In this document: piece after piece, positions 1 to 5,127 of the stretch | Numbering within the stretch: position 1 is the stretch's first letter | Layout of the letters: each line of letters opens with the position of its first letter | Source of the DNA: Nitrososphaerota archaeon | GTDB taxonomy: Archaea > Thermoproteota > Nitrososphaeria > Nitrososphaerales > CADDZS01 | Assembly (NCBI GenBank): GCA_027314685.1 | Contig: DAHVAI010000194.1 | Span: 1 to 5,127, forward strand | Length of the DNA stretch: 5,127 bases | Reading direction: 5' to 3' | Notes under the pieces: generated by a model | The model's database searches: none | The model's input: the letters and a program-made list of their open reading frames with translations, nothing else | Told to the model about the DNA's origin: nothing | Made by a program: the position numbers and the translations under genes

Positions 1-78
1 TGTTGACTTGCTCCGCTATCATTACGCTACACGTTATCTTCGTGCATCCAGCCAAGCATTCTTTCTTTTCCTGATGGA

Positions 79-104
79 GTAGGAGCGCCTCAATGGACGG
101 CAAC
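79..104 (+). repeat. GTAG-headed dispersed repeat, copy 1
   Basis: This 26-base unit begins GTAGGAGCGCCTC and ends CGGCAAC. It matches the unit at 194-219 at 23 of 26 positions by direct comparison; the differences are at unit positions 14, 15 and 19. A further shared CTCAGA lies just after each copy (110-115 and 226-231). A hairpin CGCC/GACG (86-89 with 96-99) is possible but carries one C-A mismatch. The GTAG head followed by a short GC-rich inverted repeat recalls REP-type elements, which is inference. It is not recognised as a catalogued family. Confidence 0.55.
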
Positions 105-193
105 GCCATCTCAGACTAGAAAGATAGCCCAACCAATTGGACTAGCCACGACAAGCCAGCCTCCAGGGACACATAGAGCCGCAACATGCTTTG

Positions 194-219
194 GTAGGAG
201 CGCCTCTCTGGGCGGCAAC
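194..219 (+). repeat. GTAG-headed dispersed repeat, copy 2
   Basis: This is the second copy of the 26-base unit, 115 bases downstream of the first and in the same orientation. It has a perfect four-pair stem, CGCC (201-204) with GGCG (211-214), around a TCTCTG loop, better paired than in copy 1. The bases between the two copies and after the second do not resemble each other, so this is not a simple tandem duplication of a 115-base block. A degraded third unit may lie at 159-185: GCCTC, three bases, GGAC, then a roughly ten-base insertion before GCAAC. It lacks the GTAGGAG head and is uncertain. Confidence 0.55.
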
Positions 220-259
220 CAAGAGCTCAGATACTCTATCTATTCTTGGAAAGGTTCGG

Positions 260-282
260 TTTTTCTTTTGGGGGGGGTTTTT
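260..282 (+). terminator. T-rich tract with G8 run, possible T-tract terminator
   Basis: The plus strand reads five Ts, C, four Ts, eight Gs (270-277), then five Ts. Archaeal termination can occur at runs of five or more Ts without a hairpin, so this could end a plus-strand transcript arriving from the left of the window. No such gene is visible, and the G run would be unusual within a terminator. It is oriented the wrong way to terminate the minus-strand genes. The eight-G homopolymer is also a likely place for length errors in sequencing. Confidence 0.22.
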
Positions 283-394
283 GTAATGTGTTCATGATAT
301 TGCGAGATTCTGGCTAATTAACGTTACTGTTCACTTGCAGTAATAGTGCTGTAAACCGCCAACTTAGTCCGAAGTGGAGGTTATCGAGCTAAAC

Positions 395-1186
395 CTATTT
401 TTGATCTGTCTGTCTGTCCACGACAGGTCTAGAGTCGACGACCTCTCTATCAGCCTCCGGGAGTTCGTACCATTTCACCTTTTCACCGATCTTTGCCCGC
501 ATCTTCCAACCAAACGATTTTGGTACTTCGTCTATCTGTCTTTTCAAGTGATCAATCTTGTGCATCACTACCTCTTGATGATCAGGGGAAAATCTAGGAA
601 GAGCATCGCGGATCCTTTCTAGGTTGAGACTCATGGTTCTCCATAAACCCCAGTCGTTGCTGCAAAGCTGGGCTATGTACTTGATGTTGATAGTGTTCTG
701 GTCGTCTGATTCCCCGAGATTGTGATCGTACAAGAATGCTATCACGTCTTTGTACTCTCTTTCAGTGATTTCATAGACCTGGAGCTTTGTGAGGAGCAAG
801 TCTGCCAGCGGGAGAGTTAGCTCATCGACACCCAGCCTATCGGTAAAGTCGAACTTGTGCGACATTTCAAAGACATTGAGAAAGATATCCACTCTGCGCT
901 TGTTCTCAATGTCGTTGAAGATCAGGCGAACGTGGCCGTTCATGGCGTTGAACGTGGTCCTCGGAGCGTAACCGAGGTCTGTAAAGAGCTGAGTGATTTG
1001 CTTTCGCTGATTGCGTAAGCCCATAAAATCAATGTCTACATAGTGTCGCTTGAAGTGAGCATGAAGCGTGCTTGGGCTCCTTAGCCTGAACGCAATTCCA
1101 CCAAATAACCTCAGCGTGATGTTTCTCTTCTTAGCTTCCTCGACGATGCGAGTTGCTTCTGCAACGGTGTCCTCCTGAGGCATCAT
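395..1186 (-). CDS. AbiEii-like nucleotidyltransferase superfamily protein (orphan)
   Basis: This encodes a 263-residue soluble protein with no signal peptide or membrane segment. The N-terminal half has the nucleotidyltransferase-fold signature: G29-G30-I-A with R34, then D51-I-D53-F, and a third acidic position D100 in VDIF, the pattern that binds metal and nucleotide in this superfamily. Next come LLTKLQ (131-136) and K146-D147, which fit the helical part of AbiEii/AbiGii-type and related proteins (K-x-R-x-KD pattern). Residues 160-263 look mainly helical and basic, with GWKMRAKIGEKVKWYE near the end and a polar tail coded partly by a CTGT tandem repeat. Known relatives include type IV toxin-antitoxin toxins and uncharacterised nucleotidyltransferases. 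No AbiEi-like antitoxin gene adjoins it here, so a toxin role is not supported. The substrate is unknown. It starts 24 bases after the FAD oxidoreductase gene, in the same direction. Two consecutive ATGs (1186 and 1183) compete; no Shine-Dalgarno is present, and TATA spacing slightly favours the second. Confidence 0.8.
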   Translation of the reverse strand: MMPQEDTVAEATRIVEEAKKRNITLRLFGGIAFRLRSPSTLHAHFKRHYVDIDFMGLRNQRKQITQLFTDLGYAPRTTFNAMNGHVRLIFNDIENKRRVDIFLNVFEMSHKFDFTDRLGVDELTLPLADLLLTKLQVYEITEREYKDVIAFLYDHNLGESDDQNTINIKYIAQLCSNDWGLWRTMSLNLERIRDALPRFSPDHQEVVMHKIDHLKRQIDEVPKSFGWKMRAKIGEKVKWYELPEADREVVDSRPVVDRQTDQK

Positions 1187-1202
1187 CTTCTATCGAGCTG
1201 GG

Positions 1203-1211
1203 TATATATTT
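1203..1211 (-). promoter_or_regulatory. TATA-like box at the gene junction, upstream of the nucleotidyltransferase
   Basis: The minus strand reads AAATATATA just upstream of the nucleotidyltransferase, centred about 21 bases from its first ATG and about 24 from its second. In archaea a TATA box lies roughly 25-27 bases before the transcription start, so transcripts would begin at or near the second ATG and be leaderless. The box overlaps the TGA stop codon (1213-1211) of the upstream FAD gene. Cotranscription from the upstream gene is equally possible. Confidence 0.4.
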
Positions 1212-2776
1212 CAATGCTGTTGTTGGCTCCACATGCTTTCTTTTTTCATATCGTGCAGGATCACGCGTGCCGCGTTGTAACCCGCTGCGCCACTCACACC
1301 ACCGCCGGGGTGAGTCCCTGCCCCTGAAATGTAAAGACCACTAACGCTAGTTTTGTATTGACTTGATCCAATCACCGGTCTAAGGCTGAACAACTGGTCT
1401 AGCGACATGTCAATGTGCATGAAATTCCCTTTTGGAAGGTTTAGGTCTCTGGACCAATCAAGTGGAGAGGCAGAGTATCTCTTTGAAACTAGCGACTTTA
1501 CGTCTGGGCAGTACTCGGAGTATATTTCTAGTAAATCGTCAGCCACTTGATCCTTGATGCGGTCCCACGAGGAACCATCTGCAAGGTCGTGTGGAGTGTA
1601 CCTTGTTTCGAGTGAAAGGATATGTTTTCCTCTTGGAGCAAGAGAAGGGTCCCCTGCGGAGTGTAAAGCTACCATCAAACCCGGTCGTTTAGGGTTGCCT
1701 CCGTATTTGTATTCGTCATACGCTCGCTCGAGATCCTCGACAGACTCTGAAATGTAGGTTGCCGCTTTGTGGCATTCATTTGCATCAGCGCTCGGATCAC
1801 ATGCGTATCTTGGCAAACCTTTGAGTGCAAAGTCGGCTTTCATTGCAACTCCATTGGCGACCTTGATATTTCTGACAGCTGATACGAGCGAACTCTCTAG
1901 TTTTTCCTCTCCTACAAGTTTTAGATACGTCTGTTTCGGGTCGCAGGCAGACAATACTATCTTGGATTCCATCTTGCGGCCGTTCTTCAGTATGATCCCA
2001 GAAGCTACGCCGCCGGCCACGGTAATTCGATCTACCTCGGAATTAAGTAGAATTTCTCCTGCAGTGGATTGCAACGCTAGGACCAAAGCCGAGATCAACT
2101 GTCCCGCGCCCCCATATGGCCGAGCCAGGTTCTTTGCAAGCAGGTGCCACGCAACCGTCCATCCCGATCCCTTCTGGGACGGCGAGAGTCCTATTGCAGC
2201 TGGCCCCAAGAATGCAATTGGAACCTTCACGTACTCTGTTTCAAAATATTCATTAAGAATGTCTCTTGCACTTGAGAAGATCACCTGGAACAGCCGCTCA
2301 GATTCTGTCCCTTGGAGACTAGTTGCAAGATCAGAAATGGACATTGGTGGGGAGAGCGACATACCGCCCAAGATATCATTCAACGGTTCAAATTCTTCGA
2401 CAAATTTGCGATAGGCTCTTGCGTCATGAGGTGATAAATGCTCAATGTGCTTAATCGTCTTCTCCAGGTCCTTGTGAAACAGCATATACTTGCCATCCTT
2501 GAACGGGGAGAATATTGTGGGATCGACCGAATAGTATCTTAAACCGAATTTTGTTAGACCGAGATCTTCGATGATCGGTGTGGTGTGGATTATGTATTGC
2601 TCGAAGCTGTACATGTTCACATTAAAGCCTGGAAAGAGTTCTAGGGTCTTTACGCAACCGCCTGGTGATGCCGATTTTTCAACTACGAGAACTCTTAACC
2701 CCTGCCTACTCAGATAACAGGCGGCAACAAGTCCATTATGTCCAGCTCCCACTACGATGACATCATATTTGGACAT
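1211..2776 (-). CDS. FAD-dependent oxidoreductase, phytoene-desaturase/PYROXD2-like (COG1233)
   Basis: This encodes 521 residues, near the usual length of prokaryotic members. The N-terminus is a Rossmann FAD-binding motif, G10-A-G12-H-N-G15, followed by E33 at the end of the second strand (ribose contact) and P38-G39-G40, the pattern typical of carotenoid desaturase-like and amine-oxidase-like flavoproteins. Further family features are Y221-GGAGQL, the strand around EILLNSEVDRI (241-251), VLSACDP (274-280), and the C-terminal FAD motif GLYISGAGTHPGGGVSG (480-496) followed by AAGYNAARVIL. No membrane helix or signal peptide is seen. Family members include carotenoid desaturases and isomerases and the poorly understood PYROXD2 group. 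The GAGHNG N-terminus and the THPGGGVSGAAGYNAA C-terminus fit the PYROXD2-like branch better than true phytoene desaturases, and no carotenoid gene is nearby. The substrate is therefore unassigned. The start fits because the Rossmann strand begins at residue 4. It is divergent from the molybdenum hydroxylase gene. Confidence 0.9.
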   Translation of the reverse strand: MSKYDVIVVGAGHNGLVAACYLSRQGLRVLVVEKSASPGGCVKTLELFPGFNVNMYSFEQYIIHTTPIIEDLGLTKFGLRYYSVDPTIFSPFKDGKYMLFHKDLEKTIKHIEHLSPHDARAYRKFVEEFEPLNDILGGMSLSPPMSISDLATSLQGTESERLFQVIFSSARDILNEYFETEYVKVPIAFLGPAAIGLSPSQKGSGWTVAWHLLAKNLARPYGGAGQLISALVLALQSTAGEILLNSEVDRITVAGGVASGIILKNGRKMESKIVLSACDPKQTYLKLVGEEKLESSLVSAVRNIKVANGVAMKADFALKGLPRYACDPSADANECHKAATYISESVEDLERAYDEYKYGGNPKRPGLMVALHSAGDPSLAPRGKHILSLETRYTPHDLADGSSWDRIKDQVADDLLEIYSEYCPDVKSLVSKRYSASPLDWSRDLNLPKGNFMHIDMSLDQLFSLRPVIGSSQYKTSVSGLYISGAGTHPGGGVSGAAGYNAARVILHDMKKESMWSQQQH

Positions 2777-2799
2777 GAATACGAGTCTACCGAATTTCC

Positions 2800-2807
2800 T
2801 ATATTAG
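2800..2807 (-). promoter_or_regulatory. TATA-like box of the FAD oxidoreductase gene
   Basis: The minus strand reads CTAATATA, with the TAATATA core centred about 27 bases from the A of the ATG at 2776. That spacing places the predicted transcription start on the start codon itself, the classic leaderless arrangement in archaea, and agrees with the absence of a Shine-Dalgarno in the bases just before the ATG. A clear TFB-recognition (BRE) purine stretch immediately upstream is not obvious. Confidence 0.45.
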
Positions 2808-2829
2808 CGTGTACCGAGTTTGGGTGACT

Positions 2830-2851
2830 TACGACTATGAATTTATACGAC
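2830..2851. repeat. Paired TACGAC direct repeats flanking a TATA-like box
   Basis: TACGAC occurs at 2830-2835 and again at 2846-2851, sixteen bases start to start, with the AATTTATA box between and partly overlapping them. In a divergent promoter region such a pair could be a regulator binding site. A pair of 6-base repeats this close can also arise by chance, so the call is weak. Confidence 0.2.
2840..2847. promoter_or_regulatory. TATA-like box in the divergent promoter region
   Basis: AATTTATA on the plus strand (TATAAATT on the minus strand) lies between the divergent genes. For the plus-strand molybdenum hydroxylase gene it would place transcription start near 2870, leaving about 30 untranslated bases. 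For the minus-strand gene it would be an alternative promoter with a leader of about 40 bases. No other TATA-like sequence is found closer to the start at 2902. Read as TATAAATT, the minus-strand version is nearer the archaeal consensus. Confidence 0.35.
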
Positions 2852-2901
2852 GTGTGCGCGAATTGGATTGAAAGCAACTGGGTGCGCATGCTAAAGTGTC
2901 A

Positions 2902-5127
2902 ATGAAGCTTGTCGGACAATCGGTGAAGAGGATAGAGGATCCACGACTCTTGGCAGGATCCGGAAATTACCTTGATGACATTGTGCCTAAAAATGTGGTG
3001 TATGCAGAATTCGTTAGGAGTATCCAGCCGCATGCTAGGATCAAGCGAATAGACACCTCTCCTCTCAAGAAAGAGGAAGGATTCGTCGCTGTGTTTACTG
3101 CGGATGACTTTGAAGGTCTTGTGACAACGTTACCTATACCCGAAGAGCACAGAGCCCCTATTCCGCCGATTTGGCCACTTGCAAAAGCTAAGGTAAGATG
3201 GGTTGGAGAACCCATAGCTATCGTAATTGCAACTGAGAAATACATAGCAGAAGATCTTGTTTCGCTCGTCGAAGTTGAATATGAAACTCTGCCGGCAGTG
3301 ATTGATCCAGAAAAAGCTCTTGATCATGACGCACCAAGATTGTATGACGACTGGAAAGATAATCTGCTAAAGAGGGCTGAAATCAGCGAGGGGGACGTAG
3401 AAAAAGCGCTTTCGGATGCGGACGTAGTCGTTAAAGAAAGGATCAAGACTCACAGACACACAGCTGCACCGATAGAAAATAGAGGTGTCATCGCTCAGTT
3501 TGAGGAGTTGAGCGGCAAGTTGAACGTGTGGAGCCAAGTGCAGTTTCCCCACGTGGGGCGAACACTGTTCTCAAAAATTTTCAAGGTTAGCGAGGATAAG
3601 ATACACTTCCAGATGCCCGATGTAGGAGGCGCCTTCGGACTAAAGGGCCACATCTTTCCTGAAGATGTTTCGGTATGCGCGGCAGCTCGATTGCTACCTG
3701 GCAAAGCTATAAAGTGGATCGAGAAGCGCACCGAGGACATCTCGTATTCGGTGCATGAACGCGAACAGATACACTACATAGAGGTCGCCGCTAAGAGGGA
3801 CGGGACTATTCTCGGCGTGAAAGATAAAATGATCGCTGATATGGGAGCTTACGCAGCTTCGCCGTGGGGTGGTCTCACGTTCACAATGATTACCGGAGCT
3901 TTCCTGCCCGGGCCGTATCATTTCAAGAACTACTCGTTTGAGCACATCGCGGTACTTACGAATAAGACTCCGATGGGTTCAGTTAGAGGTCCGGGAATGT
4001 TTTCAGCTAACTTTGTCATGGAGCGAGCAATAGATATAGTAGCCCACAAGCTTGGCCTGGATCCGCTTATAGTTAGGCGGAAGAATCTGATCCAAGACTA
4101 CGAGTTTCCGTACTCGTCTGTCACCGGTCTAATCTACGACAAGTGTAGCTTGATGGAGTCGCTCGAAAAGGGCTCGCGTGCCATACGTTATGACGAACTC
4201 AGGAAAGCGCACCAAGAACTGCGAAAAAGGGGCATCTATCGAGGAATTGGGGTAGCGTCGCTCATTGAGATTGGAGGTATTGGCTCGGCTATACTTGGCC
4301 CAGCCGGTTCAGTGACTCTAGGATATGAAGTAGTTACCACTAGAATTGAACCCGATGGCACTGTCAAGGTGTTCACGGGGCTAGCACCTCACGGCCAGAG
4401 TTCGGAGACGACCTTAGCTCAAACGGTTGCTGATGAGCTTGGCGTTTCAATAAGCAAGATCAGCGTAATATGGGGCGATACGGACAAAGTGCCATACGGC
4501 ATGGGAACTTGGGGAAGCAGAGGGGCACCTCTTGGAACTAGCGCTGCGATGCTTTCGGCAAGGAGAACAAGAGAAAAGGCAATGATGATAGCAGCGGGGA
4601 TGCTGGAGGCAAGAGTAGAAGATCTTGAGGTCACGCCAGACGGTAGGTTTGCGGTGAAGGGCACGCCAGCTGCAGTTAGGGCTACAAAGAGCGTATCTTT
4701 AGCAGATGTCGCTACGATTGCTCTTAGAAGACCGGACAAGCTTCCAAAGGGAATAGAACCGGGTCTGGAGAATACGAGCTTCTACGAGCCCGAGATACCG
4801 GCCACATGGAGCAATGCGATGACATTCTGCGAAGTGGAGCTGGATCCAGAAAGTGGAAAGTTCAAGATATTGAAATTCCTAGTGGTCGAAGACTGCGGTA
4901 GGATGATCAATCCCATGGTGGTGGACGGACAGGTTCACGGAGGAATTGCCGAAGGTCTGGGCGGAGCAATCTTCGAAGAGATTGCATACACCGAAGATGG
5001 GCAGATTAACGGTGGCACTTTTCTTGACTATCTGATGCCTTCAGCTATGGAGATTCCTAACATAGAAGTTATGCACATTGAAACCTACTCTGAGCAAAAT
5101 CCTTCGAAAACAAAAGGACTTGGTGAG
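2902..5127 (+). CDS. Molybdenum hydroxylase large subunit, xanthine dehydrogenase/CoxL-like family (3' end outside window)
   Basis: The reading frame runs 742 codons without a stop to the right edge. Its product would be the molybdopterin-binding large subunit of a hydroxylase that transfers water-derived oxygen to a substrate at a molybdenum centre. Residues 1-130 form the hammerhead domain (VKRIEDPRLLAGSGNYLDD near the start; WVGEPIAIVIA later). The cofactor-binding region follows: QVQFPH, D240-VGGAFG-L-K248, the active-site loop S360-V-R-G-P-G-M366, H497-GQSSET, G538-S-R540, and D664-CGRMINP-x4-GQVHGG. The last residue, E742 in KGLGE, aligns with the catalytic glutamate of the family (Glu763 of CoxL, Glu1261 of bovine xanthine oxidase). 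Family members are usually about 750-810 residues, so only a short tail is missing. The loop lacks the cysteine of form I CO dehydrogenase and differs from AYRGAGR of form II, so the substrate is unknown. The ATG at 2902 is preferred for its family-typical N-terminus; GTG at 2896 would add two residues. FAD and 2Fe-2S subunit genes are expected nearby but are not in the window. Confidence 0.92.
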   Translation, partial: MKLVGQSVKRIEDPRLLAGSGNYLDDIVPKNVVYAEFVRSIQPHARIKRIDTSPLKKEEGFVAVFTADDFEGLVTTLPIPEEHRAPIPPIWPLAKAKVRWVGEPIAIVIATEKYIAEDLVSLVEVEYETLPAVIDPEKALDHDAPRLYDDWKDNLLKRAEISEGDVEKALSDADVVVKERIKTHRHTAAPIENRGVIAQFEELSGKLNVWSQVQFPHVGRTLFSKIFKVSEDKIHFQMPDVGGAFGLKGHIFPEDVSVCAAARLLPGKAIKWIEKRTEDISYSVHEREQIHYIEVAAKRDGTILGVKDKMIADMGAYAASPWGGLTFTMITGAFLPGPYHFKNYSFEHIAVLTNKTPMGSVRGPGMFSANFVMERAIDIVAHKLGLDPLIVRRKNLIQDYEFPYSSVTGLIYDKCSLMESLEKGSRAIRYDELRKAHQELRKRGIYRGIGVASLIEIGGIGSAILGPAGSVTLGYEVVTTRIEPDGTVKVFTGLAPHGQSSETTLAQTVADELGVSISKISVIWGDTDKVPYGMGTWGSRGAPLGTSAAMLSARRTREKAMMIAAGMLEARVEDLEVTPDGRFAVKGTPAAVRATKSVSLADVATIALRRPDKLPKGIEPGLENTSFYEPEIPATWSNAMTFCEVELDPESGKFKILKFLVVEDCGRMINPMVVDGQVHGGIAEGLGGAIFEEIAYTEDGQINGGTFLDYLMPSAMEIPNIEVMHIETYSEQNPSKTKGLGE

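Larger units (their letters stand above)
1..394. other. Gene-free left flank with repeats and T-rich tract
   Basis: No convincing gene is seen here. One plus-strand frame stays open from about 7 to the TGA at 295-297, but it has no ATG, GTG or TTG until the TTG at 267, and its translation resembles no family I know. The two repeat copies inside it fall in different frames (offset 115 bases), which argues against coding. The stretch holds the repeat pair listed separately, an 8-base palindrome CCAATTGG (133-140), another palindrome TAACGTTA (319-326), a T/G tract (260-282), and a small hairpin with stem TTACTG (324-329) and CAGTAA (338-343) around an 8-base loop. No tRNA-like cloverleaf was found. 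This is the 3' side of the minus-strand gene ending at 395, yet no T-run follows that gene on its own strand, so its terminator is not evident. Confidence 0.6.

Noticed and set aside
79..231. CRISPR array
   Set aside because: There are only two imperfect repeats 115 bases apart, a gap too long for a spacer, and no cas-like gene is present.
7..297. Open plus-strand frame of about 96 codons in the left flank
   Set aside because: It has no ATG, GTG or TTG until codon position 267, its translation shows no recognisable domain or gene-like pattern, and the two repeat copies lie in different frames. It could only be the tail of a gene if an upstream stop at 4-6 did not exist, but TGA is there.
323..344. 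Hairpin TTACTG/CAGTAA as intrinsic terminator of the minus-strand genes
   Set aside because: The stem is only six to seven pairs and AT-rich, and no T-run follows it on the minus strand.
428..439. TCTAGAGTCGAC, identical to part of a common cloning-vector polylinker
   Set aside because: The match stops after 12 bases, the flanking bases differ from the polylinker, and the segment sits in frame within the nucleotidyltransferase tail. It is most likely chance, although a check of reads across it would settle vector contamination.
374..622. 82-codon plus-strand frame starting with ATG... at 374
   Set aside because: It lies almost entirely opposite the nucleotidyltransferase gene, whose motifs are clear, and the translation resembles no family.
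395..1186. Type IV AbiE toxin-antitoxin defence system
   Set aside because: The protein has a related fold signature, but no AbiEi-like antitoxin gene lies on either side: the upstream neighbour is a flavoprotein and the downstream side is gene-free.
1767..2414. 215-codon plus-strand frame inside the flavoprotein gene
   Set aside because: It is antisense to a well-supported FAD oxidoreductase. Its length is explained by the codon pattern of the real gene, and no motif is visible.
1211..2776. Carotenoid biosynthesis gene (crtI)
   Set aside because: The FAD motifs are shared across the family, but no phytoene synthase or other carotenoid gene is present, and the termini look like the PYROXD2-like branch.
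2967..4739. Several minus-strand frames of 61-106 codons opposite the hydroxylase gene
   Set aside because: The plus-strand frame is open for 742 codons with family motifs along its whole length; these are its antisense shadows.
2902..5127. Aerobic CO dehydrogenase large subunit (coxL)
   Set aside because: The cysteine of the AYxCSFR loop, which binds copper in CO dehydrogenase, is replaced by G363, and the loop is not AYRGAGR either.

Overview
The window holds two complete genes on the minus strand, the first 742 codons of a gene on the plus strand, and about 390 bases at the left edge with no convincing gene. It looks like the chromosome of an archaeon, possibly a mesophilic relative of the Nitrososphaeria/Thaumarchaeota. 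The reasons are that none of the three start codons has a Shine-Dalgarno sequence at normal distance, that TATA-like boxes lie about 20-27 bases upstream of both minus-strand starts (the leaderless-transcript arrangement common in archaea), and that arginine is often encoded by AGA/AGG. This assignment is inference. A bacterial host such as a Chloroflexota or actinobacterial lineage is not excluded.

Layout. Positions 1-394 are non-coding as far as can be seen. They carry two copies of a 26-base repeat beginning GTAGGAGCGCC (79-104 and 194-219), a T-rich tract interrupted by eight Gs (260-282), and a small hairpin (323-344). Positions 1186-395 (minus) encode a 263-residue protein with the signature of the AbiEii-like/MNT nucleotidyltransferase superfamily. 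Positions 2776-1211 (minus) encode a 521-residue FAD-dependent oxidoreductase of the phytoene-desaturase/PYROXD2-like family (COG1233). Only 24 bases separate these two genes, so they could be cotranscribed, although a TATA-like box at the gene junction could give the nucleotidyltransferase its own promoter. Positions 2777-2901 are a divergent promoter region. From 2902 to the right edge (plus) runs the molybdenum-cofactor-binding large subunit of a xanthine dehydrogenase/aerobic CO dehydrogenase-family hydroxylase. It is cut by the window at the codon for the glutamate that is catalytic in this family.

How they may work together. The hydroxylase large subunit normally works with a FAD subunit and a 2Fe-2S subunit, which would be expected downstream, outside the window. 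Its active-site loop (S360-V-R-G-P-G-M366) matches neither form I CO dehydrogenase (AYxCSFR) nor canonical form II (AYRGAGR), so the substrate cannot be named and CO oxidation is unlikely. The divergent FAD oxidoreductase shares the control region and could belong to the same oxidative pathway, but only proximity suggests this. No CRISPR array, tRNA, rRNA, insertion sequence or recognisable defence operon was found. The most unusual points are the variant active-site loop, the repeat pair at the left edge, and the orphan nucleotidyltransferase next to redox genes.
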